Shown one piece after another: positions 1 through 5,849 of a stretch of 11,205 nucleotides of DNA; position 1 is the first letter of the stretch, and every line of letters begins with the position of its first letter. The notes under the pieces were generated by a model, which did not search any database, had not been told where the DNA came from, and saw nothing but the letters and a program-made list of their open reading frames with translations. Source of the DNA: Acidobacteriota bacterium. GTDB lineage: Bacteria > Acidobacteriota > HRBIN11. Where the stretch lies: NCBI GenBank assembly GCA_030550225.1, contig JAUQPV010000064.1, positions 1 to 11,205 on the forward strand, read 5' to 3'. The position numbers were made by a program, and so were the translations under genes.

Positions 1-90
1 GGGAAAAGGCTTGCGGCAAGCGGTAACCTCAGCCGCCAGGGCCATGGCTGTTGGCTACACGCGAAGTTCTCAATAGGGGCCGTGATTTGC

Positions 91-130
91 TGAGTCTTCA
101 GGAGATTCCCTGACAAGCCCTTCGGACTCA
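91..130. other. Imperfect stem-loop downstream of the cupin gene
   Basis: TGAGTC at 91-96 can pair with GACTCA at 125-130, and inside it TCAGG at 98-102 can pair with CCTGA at 109-113. It lies beyond the 3' end of the minus-strand cupin gene, past the octamer array. There is no T-run on either side, so it is not a typical intrinsic terminator. Its role is unknown and it may be chance. The remainder of 1-143 shows no gene that I can support. Confidence 0.3.
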
Positions 131-143
131 TTCGGTCCCACCT

Positions 144-198
144 GCCGACTACCTATCTGCCGAACTGCCAAATTCCCGAATTCCCGGACTGCCGGTTT
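144..198. repeat. Octamer repeat array (CGGCAGTT dialect, minus-strand sense)
   Basis: Seven degenerate units of period 8 run from 144 to 198 (the first unit is 7 bp). Read on the plus strand they centre on GCCGAACT and CCCGAATT; on the minus strand on CGGCAGTT and CGGGAATT. The TAA stop of the cupin gene (199-197) overlaps the last unit. A related octamer array lies at 2287-2326 in the opposite orientation, so the two flank the cupin-carA segment. Confidence 0.75.
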
Positions 199-703
199 AG
201 GGTCGAAGCGTCGGCCAGCGGAGGGTCTCGGACGGTCGGCGGGTCCACCGGGTGAAGCGGGCCTCCGGGCCGGCCGGGTCATAGACCTGCACGGCGGAGA
301 GAGCCTCCTTGCCGTCGTTCGTGAAGGCATGCGTCGTGCCGGCGGGGATGAAGATTACCATCGGCGCCTCGACGACCCGCTCCGTCCCGTTCAGCGTCAG
401 ACGGCCCCGGCCTCGCAGGACGAACAAGATTTCGTGAGAATCCGGGTGGACATGTTCGGCGACCTGCGCACCCGGTCGGAACACGCCGTATCCGACGTGA
501 AGTCGGACGTTCGAGTGGCCCTGCTGGGGACCCAGCCAGAGGCCCATCAGGGTCTTGCCGTCGGGACTCTCGTAAAAGGCCGCCTCGGACAGGGGGACCA
601 GGTGGGCCGGACCCGAAGTGTCTTGAGAACGTCCCGAGTGACCCAGCATCCAGCCCAGGACCAGGCCGACGAGGCATCCGAAGACCCAAGACCGACGCCG
701 CAT
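197..703 (-). CDS. Cupin domain protein with N-terminal signal/anchor sequence
   Basis: A 168-residue single-domain cupin. Residues 1-26 are a basic start (MRRR) followed by a hydrophobic stretch, so it is probably exported or membrane-anchored. Cys10 is preceded by VFG, a poor lipobox. Cupin motif 1 is complete: Gly78, His84, His86, Glu91 and Gly98. Motif 2 is Pro120, Gly122, His125, Asn129. The three His plus Glu91 are the usual metal ligands of the family, so a metal-binding beta-barrel is expected. The substrate cannot be told; small cupins include isomerases, dioxygenases and sugar or ligand-binding proteins. The start is fixed by a strong Shine-Dalgarno AAGGAGGTG at 716-708, five nt before the ATG; a longer reading frame upstream runs into repeat DNA. 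It lies 317 bp downstream of carA on the same strand, but the spacer is full of repeats, so co-transcription is uncertain. The stop codon lies in an octamer repeat unit. Confidence 0.85.
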   Translation of the reverse strand: MRRRSWVFGCLVGLVLGWMLGHSGRSQDTSGPAHLVPLSEAAFYESPDGKTLMGLWLGPQQGHSNVRLHVGYGVFRPGAQVAEHVHPDSHEILFVLRGRGRLTLNGTERVVEAPMVIFIPAGTTHAFTNDGKEALSAVQVYDPAGPEARFTRWTRRPSETLRWPTLRP

Positions 704-719
704 GACCCACCTCCTTCGA

Positions 720-734
720 GAACGGCGAATGGCG
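720..734. repeat. 15-bp direct repeat, copy 1
   Basis: GAACGGCGAATGGCG occurs here and again, exactly, at 951-965. It is itself two heptamers (GAACGGC, GAATGGC). Copy 1 sits just upstream of the cupin gene's ribosome binding site; copy 2 sits just before the second ATAGACC-type array. Confidence 0.8.
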
Positions 735-743
735 AGGTCGGAT

Positions 744-813
744 ATAGACCATGGACCATAGACCCCAGACCATGGACTAAAGACCATAGACTACGGACCT
801 TGGGCTACGGACC
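744..813. repeat. Heptamer array, ATAGACC dialect, 10 units
   Basis: Ten contiguous 7-bp units from 744 to 813. ATAGACC and ATGGACC predominate, with variants such as ATAGACT, ACGGACC and one TTGGGCT. The unit order at its right end (an ATAGACT-like unit, ACGGACC, TTGGGCT, ACGGACC, then GGTT) is mirrored on the opposite strand at 986-1024, showing that the two arrays are related as whole blocks and not only by unit. Confidence 0.9.
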
Positions 814-851
814 GGTTCTCGAAGGATGACACCAGGATGACCCCCGGTGTT

Positions 852-919
852 CGGAGGCCGGAGGCCCGCATTCCCGCAGGCGAGGACGCCTACGCTCCGC
901 AGGCCAGAGGCCTGCGCTC
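852..919. repeat. Three tandem G+C-rich hairpin repeats
   Basis: Three units of about 22-24 bp. Unit 3 (898-916) is a perfect 8-bp stem, CGCAGGCC/GGCCTGCG with loop AGA. Unit 2 (875-894) is the same design, CGCAGGCG against CGCCTACG with one mismatch and loop AGGA. Unit 1 (852-870) is weaker, mainly GGCC-GGA-GGCC. Units 2 and 3 are each followed by CTC. They sit in the loop between the two inverted heptamer arrays. Confidence 0.75.
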
Positions 920-950
920 CTATCTGCCCATCGGTCGACCTGATCGTGGC

Positions 951-965
951 GAACGGCGAATGGCG
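951..965. repeat. 15-bp direct repeat, copy 2
   Basis: Exact copy of the 15-mer at 720-734, in the same orientation. It is followed by further seven-base phrasing (GCATGGG) before the inverted array begins. Confidence 0.8.
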
Positions 966-989
966 CATGGGGCCATACTTCCTACAACC

Positions 990-1038
990 GGTCTGCAACC
1001 CAAGGTCCATAGTCTGTGGTCTATGGTCTACGGTCTGC
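990..1038. repeat. Heptamer array, inverted ATAGACC dialect (GGTCTAT), 7 units
   Basis: Seven 7-bp units such as GGTCTGC, GGTCCAT, GGTCTAT and GGTCTAC from 990 to 1038. It is the reverse complement of the dialect at 744-813. Its rightmost units overlap the 3' end of carA: the carA stop TAG (1023-1021) is part of a unit, and the final Arg-Arg-Pro is encoded by repeat. Confidence 0.9.
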
Positions 1039-2217
1039 CGCGTTATCCTGAGCGCGGACCCGCTGGATGAATTCGTCGAACAGATATAGGGCATCGTGGG
1101 GCCCCGGCGAGGCCTCGGGGTGGAACTGGACGGCGATGATGGGGAAGTCCCGGTGGCGAAAGCCTTCGAGAGTTCCGTCGTTGAGGTGCCAGTGGGTCGG
1201 GACGACTTCCGGCGGGAGGCTGTCGGGGTCGACGGCAAAGCCGTGGTTCTGGGTCGTGATCAGGACCTTCCGGAGGGGTTCGTCCTTGACGGGCTGGTTG
1301 GTGCCCCGGTGGCCGAACAGGAGCTTGTAGGTCCGACCCCGGAAGGCCAGGCCCAAGACCTGATGACCCAGGCAGATGCCCAAAAGGGGGACACGCCCGA
1401 TGAGGCGTCGGACCTCCCGGACGATCCCGGGCAGGGCGGCCGGGTCGCCAGGACCATTCGAGAGGACGACGCCTTGGGGTCGCAAGCGTAGGACGTCCTC
1501 GGCCGGCGTCCGGGCCGGGACGACCAGGACCCGGCAGGACCGCTGGAGCAAGGCCCGCAGGATACCCCACTTGACGCCGTAGTCGTAGACGACGACCAAG
1601 GGCGCCGACGGGTCTGGCTCAGACGGGACGCCGGTCGAATTCATCGGGACGGGTCGAAGGCCGGCCGCCCAACCCTCGAGGACCCATGCCTGGGGCCGAG
1701 GCGCTTCCGCCGGGACGGCCCAGAAGGGTTCCGCCGGGGAGACGGCCCGGACCCAGTCGGCCCCGACCATCGAAGGGCTCTGGCGGGCCTTGGCGACCAG
1801 GGCCTGCGGGTCGGCCGGCACAGTCGAAAGCACGGCCCGCAGGGCGCCCTGGGAGCGGATCTTCCGGACGAGGGCCCGGGTATCGATTTCGGCGATGCCC
1901 GGGATGCCCCACTGCCGGAGGTACGTGTGGAGGCTCCAGTGACCCTGGCGATGGCTGTAAAAGGGGCTCGGGTCGGCGACGACGAAGCCCTCGACCCAGG
2001 GGCGGACGCTCTCGACGTCCGCCGGATTCAGGCCGTAGTTGCCGATGTGGGGATGGGTCATGATGACGATCTGGCCCTTAAAGGACGGGTCAGTCAAGAC
2101 TTCTTGGTAGCCCGTCATCGCCGTCGTAAATACCAGCTCGCCCCAGCGCTCCGTCGAAGCGCCGAGGGGCTGGCCGACGTAGTAGGAACCGTCTTCCAGA
2201 GCCAGAATCGCTTCCAT
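1021..2217 (-). CDS. carA: Carbamoyl-phosphate synthase small (glutaminase) subunit
   Basis: CarA hydrolyses glutamine and passes ammonia to the large subunit CarB, which makes carbamoyl phosphate for pyrimidine and arginine synthesis in the cytoplasm. The 398-residue product has the CPSase small-chain N-terminal domain (about 1-160, with TTAMTGYQEVLTDPSF at 31-46) and a class I glutamine amidotransferase domain (about 207-390). The catalytic triad is visible: Cys282 in GICLGHQ, His366 and Glu368 in QFHPE. Residues about 163-206 form a Pro/Ala-rich linker between the domains, longer than I would expect; E. coli CarA is 382 residues. The last residues (DRRP) and the stop codon come from a heptamer repeat. 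No carB lies in the window. The ATG start agrees with the family N-terminus, although only a weak ribosome binding site (GAAAG) precedes it. It is divergent from yajC. Confidence 0.96.
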   Translation of the reverse strand: MEAILALEDGSYYVGQPLGASTERWGELVFTTAMTGYQEVLTDPSFKGQIVIMTHPHIGNYGLNPADVESVRPWVEGFVVADPSPFYSHRQGHWSLHTYLRQWGIPGIAEIDTRALVRKIRSQGALRAVLSTVPADPQALVAKARQSPSMVGADWVRAVSPAEPFWAVPAEAPRPQAWVLEGWAAGLRPVPMNSTGVPSEPDPSAPLVVVYDYGVKWGILRALLQRSCRVLVVPARTPAEDVLRLRPQGVVLSNGPGDPAALPGIVREVRRLIGRVPLLGICLGHQVLGLAFRGRTYKLLFGHRGTNQPVKDEPLRKVLITTQNHGFAVDPDSLPPEVVPTHWHLNDGTLEGFRHRDFPIIAVQFHPEASPGPHDALYLFDEFIQRVRAQDNAADRRP

Positions 2218-2246
2218 CGGCTTTCACTGTCAGAGGGTTCGCTCAT

Positions 2247-2275
2247 AAAATAAAGAGAGCCGCGGGGGGACGCAA
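2247..2275 (-). promoter_or_regulatory. Possible carA promoter
   Basis: On the minus strand, TTGCGT (2275-2270) and TATTTT (2252-2247) are separated by 17 bp, about 30 nt upstream of the carA ATG. The -10 box matches consensus at 4 of 6 bases and the -35 at about 3 of 6. It lies in a short A+T-rich island in GC-rich DNA. It is a weak candidate only. Confidence 0.35.
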
Positions 2276-2286
2276 GCCATCGTCCT

Positions 2287-2326
2287 GGGCAGTTCGGGCA
2301 TGCGGCAGATAGGCAAACGGGTGAGG
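2287..2326. repeat. Octamer repeat array (CGGCAGTT dialect, plus-strand sense), 5 units
   Basis: Five degenerate 8-bp units (GGGCAGTT, CGGGCATG, CGGCAGAT, AGGCAAAC, GGGTGAGG). The phrase GGCAGTTCGG...CAGATAGG is shared with the array at 144-198 read on the opposite strand. The last unit abuts the -35 box of the yajC promoter. Confidence 0.6.
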
Positions 2327-2354
2327 TGACGAAGCCGGACGAAGACACTATAAT
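2326..2354 (+). promoter_or_regulatory. Sigma70-type promoter for yajC-secD-secF
   Basis: A perfect -10 box TATAAT (2349-2354) is preceded at 17 bp by GTGACG (2326-2331), which matches the central TGAC of the -35 consensus. Transcription would start near 2361, giving a leader of about 75 nt before yajC. The leader holds a 10-bp palindrome, GACCCGGGTC, at 2382-2391, of unknown role. This is the best promoter match I found. Confidence 0.7.
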
Positions 2355-2434
2355 ACCATCGATCTCGACCCCGCCCGATCGGACCCGGGTCACGGTCATT
2401 CCCCGGACAGAAGCCGTCTACGGAGAAGACGTGA

Positions 2435-2791
2435 ATGTTCTGGACTTTTGTGGGTTACGTTCAGAGCCAGACAGGGTCACAACCGCCGCCGGCACCCGGC
2501 GGGGACGGCGCCCTGCGGTTTCTTCTCAGTATCCTGCCCCTGATCTTCTTTTTCGTGATCGCTTACGTGTTCCTCATCCTGCCGACCCAGCGACAGCAGA
2601 AGAAGCACCGGCAATTACTAGCGAACTTAAAGGTCGGGGACCGGGTCGTGACGAATAGTGGGATTTACGGGACTATCGTGAAGGTCGGCGAAAAGACCTT
2701 CAAGCTTCGGGTCGCCGATAAGGTCGTCATCACCGTCGAGAAGTCGGCCATCGCCGGTCTCCAGCCGGCCGAGAGCGAGGCGGAGGTGTGA
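2435..2791 (+). CDS. yajC: Sec translocase accessory subunit YajC
   Basis: YajC is a small inner-membrane protein that associates with SecDF and the SecYEG channel. The 118-residue product has one transmembrane segment (about 28-50), ending in the basic stretch QRQQKKHRQ, then the conserved cytoplasmic YajC core: LKVGDRVVTNSGIYGTIVKV (65-84) and a VITVEKSAIAGL tail (98-109). Residues 11-25 before the membrane segment are Gln/Pro/Gly-rich and not conserved in my knowledge of the family. GGAGAA (2422-2427) serves as ribosome binding site. The secD start follows the stop after three nt, so the two are almost certainly translated from one message, driven by the TATAAT promoter at 2349. Confidence 0.95.
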   Translation: MFWTFVGYVQSQTGSQPPPAPGGDGALRFLLSILPLIFFFVIAYVFLILPTQRQQKKHRQLLANLKVGDRVVTNSGIYGTIVKVGEKTFKLRVADKVVITVEKSAIAGLQPAESEAEV

Positions 2792-2794
2792 ATC

Positions 2795-4381
2795 ATGAAG
2801 CGCTTGCGGTGGAAGCTCATCTTGATCCTTGCTGTAGTGGCCCTCGGCGTGTGGGGCATCTGGCCGGTTCAGGAGAAGATCCGGCTCGGGCTGGACCTGA
2901 AGGGCGGGATGCATCTCGTCCTTCAGGTCCATATGGAAGATGCCTTGCGGGCCCAGCGGGACCACGACTTAAACGGCCTGCGGGCTTGGCTTCAGGACAA
3001 GGGCTGGCTGACGTGGTTTCAGGTTGACACGCCGGCTGTGGACCGCATCGTGATTCGAGCCGCCCAGCCGCCGGACCCCCAACAGTTCCAACGGGCCTTT
3101 ACCGACCTGGGGGACTTTCTGGAGCGGAATTATCATACGGCGTACGTCGTGGACGTACGGTCCGATTCCATCACGCTTCAGATGCGGCCGGAGCTGGTCG
3201 CCGACGTCAAGCGACGTACGTCGGAGCAAGCCGTCCTGACGATCCGTCGGCGGGTCGACGAATACGGTCTGGCAGAGGTCGTCGTCGCGCCCCAGGGGGC
3301 TACGGGGGAGCGGATCCTCGTCCAGCTTCCCGGTGTCGAGGACCCGAACCAGGTGAAGGCCCTCATTCGGGAGACGTCGTTTCTGGAGTTTCGTCTCGTC
3401 TTAGACTTTGCATCTACGCAGGATGAACTGACCCAGCGGTACCAAGGTCGTCTCCCCGAGGGGACAGAAATCCTGCCGGGTTGGATCGAGCGGGACGGCG
3501 AGGGGGGTCGGTCGGCCGACACGGGGTTTTACTTGGTTCGGAAGGAGGCCGTCATCACGGGGCAGGACCTCGAGTACGCTTACCGGTGTACAGACCGGGT
3601 CGGTCTGCCGGCCGTCTGCTTCCGGCTGAGCCGTCGCGGCGGGGAACGCTTTTATGCCTTCACGGGCCAGCACATCGGGGACCCCCTGGGGATCGTCCTG
3701 GACCGGAAGGTCATCACGGCGCCTCGCATCCAGGCTCAGATCCGGGACGAAGGTCAGATCACAGGCCGTTTTACTCAGCAGGAGGCCGAGCGTCTGGCGA
3801 TCCAGCTTCGGTCCGGGGCCCTGCCGGCGGCGATGACGATCCTGGAAGAACGGCAGATCGGGCCGGCCCTCGGGCGGGACAGCATCCGCAAGGGGGCGTT
3901 GTCGTCCCTTATCGGGGCGATCGTCGTCATGCTCTTTATGCTGGTTTACTACAAGGGGGCCGGGATGAACGCTGACCTGGCCTTAATCTTGAACGTCCTG
4001 ATCATCTTGGCCTGCCTGGCCTACTTTAAGGCCACGCTGACGCTCCCGGGCATCGCCGGGATTGCCCTGACCATCGGGATGGCCGTCGACGCCAACGTCC
4101 TGATCTTTGAGCGGATTAAGGAAGAACTCCGGGCCGGCAAGACGGTCCGGACGGCCGTGGACTTGGGCTTCCAACGGGCCTGGAGCGCCATCTTCGACTC
4201 CAACGTGACGACGATCCTGGCGGCCCTGGCTCTGTACATTTGGGGGACGGGCCCCGTCCAGGGCTTTGCCATCACGCTGTCGGTCGGTCTGCTGGCGAAC
4301 CTGTTTACGGCCGTCTTCGTGTCCCGGACGATTTTCGACCTCGTCCTGGGGGAGCGGCCCGTCGAGCGGCTCAGTATCTGA
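2795..4381 (+). CDS. secD: Protein translocase subunit SecD
   Basis: SecD is the larger subunit of the SecDF complex, an RND-superfamily membrane protein that uses the proton gradient to help pull exported proteins through SecYEG. The 528-residue product has a first membrane segment (about 7-24), the DLKGG motif (34-38), a large extracytoplasmic region (about 45-370), then five membrane segments. The conserved TIGMAVDANVLIFERIKEE block is at about 426-444, with Asp432 and Arg440, residues tied to proton coupling in this family. Length is between that of E. coli SecD (615) and shorter Gram-positive forms. GGAGGTG (2782-2788) is a strong ribosome binding site inside the end of yajC. Unlike the usual tight secD-secF junction, a 111-bp repeat-filled spacer separates it from secF. 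Confidence 0.97.
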   Translation: MKRLRWKLILILAVVALGVWGIWPVQEKIRLGLDLKGGMHLVLQVHMEDALRAQRDHDLNGLRAWLQDKGWLTWFQVDTPAVDRIVIRAAQPPDPQQFQRAFTDLGDFLERNYHTAYVVDVRSDSITLQMRPELVADVKRRTSEQAVLTIRRRVDEYGLAEVVVAPQGATGERILVQLPGVEDPNQVKALIRETSFLEFRLVLDFASTQDELTQRYQGRLPEGTEILPGWIERDGEGGRSADTGFYLVRKEAVITGQDLEYAYRCTDRVGLPAVCFRLSRRGGERFYAFTGQHIGDPLGIVLDRKVITAPRIQAQIRDEGQITGRFTQQEAERLAIQLRSGALPAAMTILEERQIGPALGRDSIRKGALSSLIGAIVVMLFMLVYYKGAGMNADLALILNVLIILACLAYFKATLTLPGIAGIALTIGMAVDANVLIFERIKEELRAGKTVRTAVDLGFQRAWSAIFDSNVTTILAALALYIWGTGPVQGFAITLSVGLLANLFTAVFVSRTIFDLVLGERPVERLSI

Positions 4382-4388
4382 GCCGGCG

Positions 4389-4416
4389 TTCGGTATTGGG
4401 TGCTGGGTGGTAGGGA
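4389..4416. repeat. Heptamer array, TTGGGTG form, 4 units
   Basis: Four units (TTCGGTA, TTGGGTG, CTGGGTG, GTAGGGA) starting 8 bp after the secD stop. It is the G-rich arm of an inverted pair; the C-rich arm is at 4449-4476. Confidence 0.75.
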
Positions 4417-4448
4417 ATTTCTTTCGGACATTTGGGAGACCGGTCCCC

Positions 4449-4476
4449 AACACCGAAAACCCAAGACCCAGCACCG
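4449..4476. repeat. Heptamer array, AACACCG/AAGACCC form, 4 units
   Basis: Four units (AACACCG, AAAACCC, AAGACCC, AGCACCG), reverse-complementary in style to the array at 4389-4416, with a 32-bp core between. It ends 16 bp before the secF start codon. Confidence 0.75.
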
Positions 4477-4492
4477 ATTTCGAGGGACGCCC

Positions 4493-5770
4493 ATGAGCGA
4501 GCGATACGAACGGACGCCTTTTCATATCGACTTCATGAAGTACCGGCCCTTCTTCCTCCTTGTGTCTCTGAGCTTGATGGCGGTGAGCGCCTTCTGGCTG
4601 GGGACGCGGGGCCTGCGGCGGAGCATCGACTTCACGGGAGGCCTCCTCCTCCGGGTCCACTTTGCCGAGCCGGTCTCCGTCGGCCAAGTCCGGTCGGCGA
4701 TGGAGCGTATCGGGCTCGGGGACAGCACGATCCAGGAGTACGGCTCTGCCCGGGACATCCTCATTCGGATTGCCCAAGCGCGGGCCGAGGCCCTCGCCCG
4801 GGCCCGGGGTGTCCAGGGCGAGCTCTCGACGGAGGTCATGCTGGAACGGCTCATCCCGGAGATCCAGGGCGCCCTGTATCGCACCTTTGCGCCCAATATG
4901 ACCCCAGACAAGCCGGACCTCAACAACACAGACGCCATTCGGCTGACCCGCTTCCTGACCGAGCGGGACCCCCTGGGTCTTCAAAAGGAGCCGCCGGACG
5001 TCCGGGAGGCTCGGTACGCCGACATTGCCCGGCGCATCTACGAGGTCCGTATGGAACCCGAACTGGGCGGTGTCTTACGAGACTGGAAGTATCTGTTCGA
5101 CCGTGTCTCCCTGGAGCCGCCCGTCCGGGCCCTCTTGCAGGACCACTTCGTCCTGGGTCCCTTCACGGTCCTCTCCATCGAGTCCGTCGGGCCGCAGATC
5201 GGGAAGGAGCTGATCCGGAAGACCCAGACGGCGGTTATCGTCTCGATGATCCTGATGCTGGTATACATCTGGTTCCGATTCGACCTCGTGTTCGGCGTCA
5301 TGGCCTTAGCCTGCCTGGTCCACGACGTCCTCATCACCTTAGGCGCCCTGTCCTTCACGGGCCGAGAGATCTCGCTGACGGTCGTGGCCGCCCTCCTGAC
5401 GATCGTCGGGTTCGACGTCAACGACACGATCGTCGTGTACGACCGGATTCGGGAGAACAAGGGCTTGCGGAAGTATACGAATATCTTGGAACTGTACAAC
5501 GCCAGTCTGAATCAGACCCTGTCCCGGACGCTCCTGACGAGCCTGACGGTCTTGTTTGTGACCGTCGTCTTGTACTTCCTGGGCGGGGCCGTCCTGAACG
5601 ACTTTGCCTTCACGATGATCGTCGGCATCGTCGCTGGGACGTACTCGAGCATTTACATCGCATGCTCTCTGGCGGCCTACTGGTATACATGGCGTCAGCG
5701 CCGGGCCGTGGCGTTGGCGGCGGCCACCCCCCAGAAGCCGGCCCGGATGAAGACGGCCAAGGTGAAGTGA
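4493..5770 (+). CDS. secF: Protein translocase subunit SecF (long form)
   Basis: SecF pairs with SecD in the proton-driven export complex. This 425-residue protein has a first membrane segment (about 18-36), SIDFTGG (44-50), the conserved VGPQIGKEL (232-240) and five C-terminal membrane segments. The proton-path block is GFDVNDTIVVYDRIREN (306-322) with Asp308 and Asp311. Family members are usually near 310-320 residues (E. coli 323); here the extracytoplasmic domain (about 50-240) has roughly 100 extra residues, rich in charged helix-forming stretches (about 95-220). The C-terminal tail (400-425) is basic. The ATG at 4493 gives the usual N-terminus; GAGG at 4482-4485 is the ribosome binding site. 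The frame stays open upstream to 4400 through the heptamer repeats, so a 31-residue extension is possible but unlikely. Confidence 0.95.
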   Translation: MSERYERTPFHIDFMKYRPFFLLVSLSLMAVSAFWLGTRGLRRSIDFTGGLLLRVHFAEPVSVGQVRSAMERIGLGDSTIQEYGSARDILIRIAQARAEALARARGVQGELSTEVMLERLIPEIQGALYRTFAPNMTPDKPDLNNTDAIRLTRFLTERDPLGLQKEPPDVREARYADIARRIYEVRMEPELGGVLRDWKYLFDRVSLEPPVRALLQDHFVLGPFTVLSIESVGPQIGKELIRKTQTAVIVSMILMLVYIWFRFDLVFGVMALACLVHDVLITLGALSFTGREISLTVVAALLTIVGFDVNDTIVVYDRIRENKGLRKYTNILELYNASLNQTLSRTLLTSLTVLFVTVVLYFLGGAVLNDFAFTMIVGIVAGTYSSIYIACSLAAYWYTWRQRRAVALAAATPQKPARMKTAKVK

Positions 5771-5836
5771 AGGATCGGGGGCCAGGGATCAGGCTTTCCC
5801 CAGCTCCTAACACCCGACATCTAAGACCTAACACCG
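5771..5836. repeat. Heptamer repeats between secF and folD
   Basis: The spacer begins directly after the secF stop with three G-rich units (AGGATCG, GGGGCCA, GGGATCA; 5771-5791). After about 10 bp it continues with five C-rich units (AGCTCCT, AACACCC, GACATCT, AAGACCT, AACACCG; 5802-5836). The second half is the AACACCY dialect also seen at 4449 and 11028. Pairing between the halves is weak. It ends 13 bp before the folD ATG. Confidence 0.65.
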
Positions 5837-5849
5837 GGGGTCGAGAAAG

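Larger units (their letters stand above)
704..1020. other. Gene-free spacer between carA and cupin gene: composite repeat element
   Basis: This 317-bp spacer has no supportable gene. Its order on the plus strand is: a GAACGGCGAATGGCG copy (starting at 720), a ten-unit heptamer array (744-813), three tandem G+C-rich hairpins (852-919), a second exact copy of the 15-mer (951-965), and an inverted heptamer array (990-1038) that runs into the end of carA. The two heptamer arrays can pair over about 40 bp with the hairpins in the loop. Reading frames through it are by-products of the repeats. It is transcribed if carA transcription continues to the cupin gene. Confidence 0.7.

Noticed and set aside
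2..76. Open frame at the left edge ending in TAG at 74-76 (24 codons, reading GKGLRQAVTSAARA...)
   Set aside because: It could be the end of a gene entering from the left, but there is too little sequence, no recognisable motif and another open frame in the same place.
1..90. Possible riboswitch or structured RNA at the left edge
   Set aside because: I could not match the bases to any conserved core I know, and it is cut by the window edge.
744..749. TATATC-like -10 box for the cupin gene on the minus strand
   Set aside because: The match is a by-product of the ATAGACC repeat and there is no -35-like hexamer at the right distance.
329..829. Plus-strand frame of 166 codons opposite the cupin gene
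   Set aside because: It is antisense to a gene with complete cupin motifs and a strong ribosome binding site; no family resemblance and no ribosome binding site of its own.
852..919. Possible CRISPR array from evenly spaced repeats
   Set aside because: Units are only 22-24 bp, contiguous and self-complementary with no unique spacers, and no cas gene is present.
837..1089. Plus-strand frames of 77-80 codons in the carA-cupin spacer
   Set aside because: They are made of repeat units and hairpins, contain no domain and overlap the end of carA.
2326..2658. Plus-strand frame starting GTG at 2326, a possible leader peptide before yajC
   Set aside because: Its start coincides with the -35 box and the frame runs into yajC in the wrong phase.
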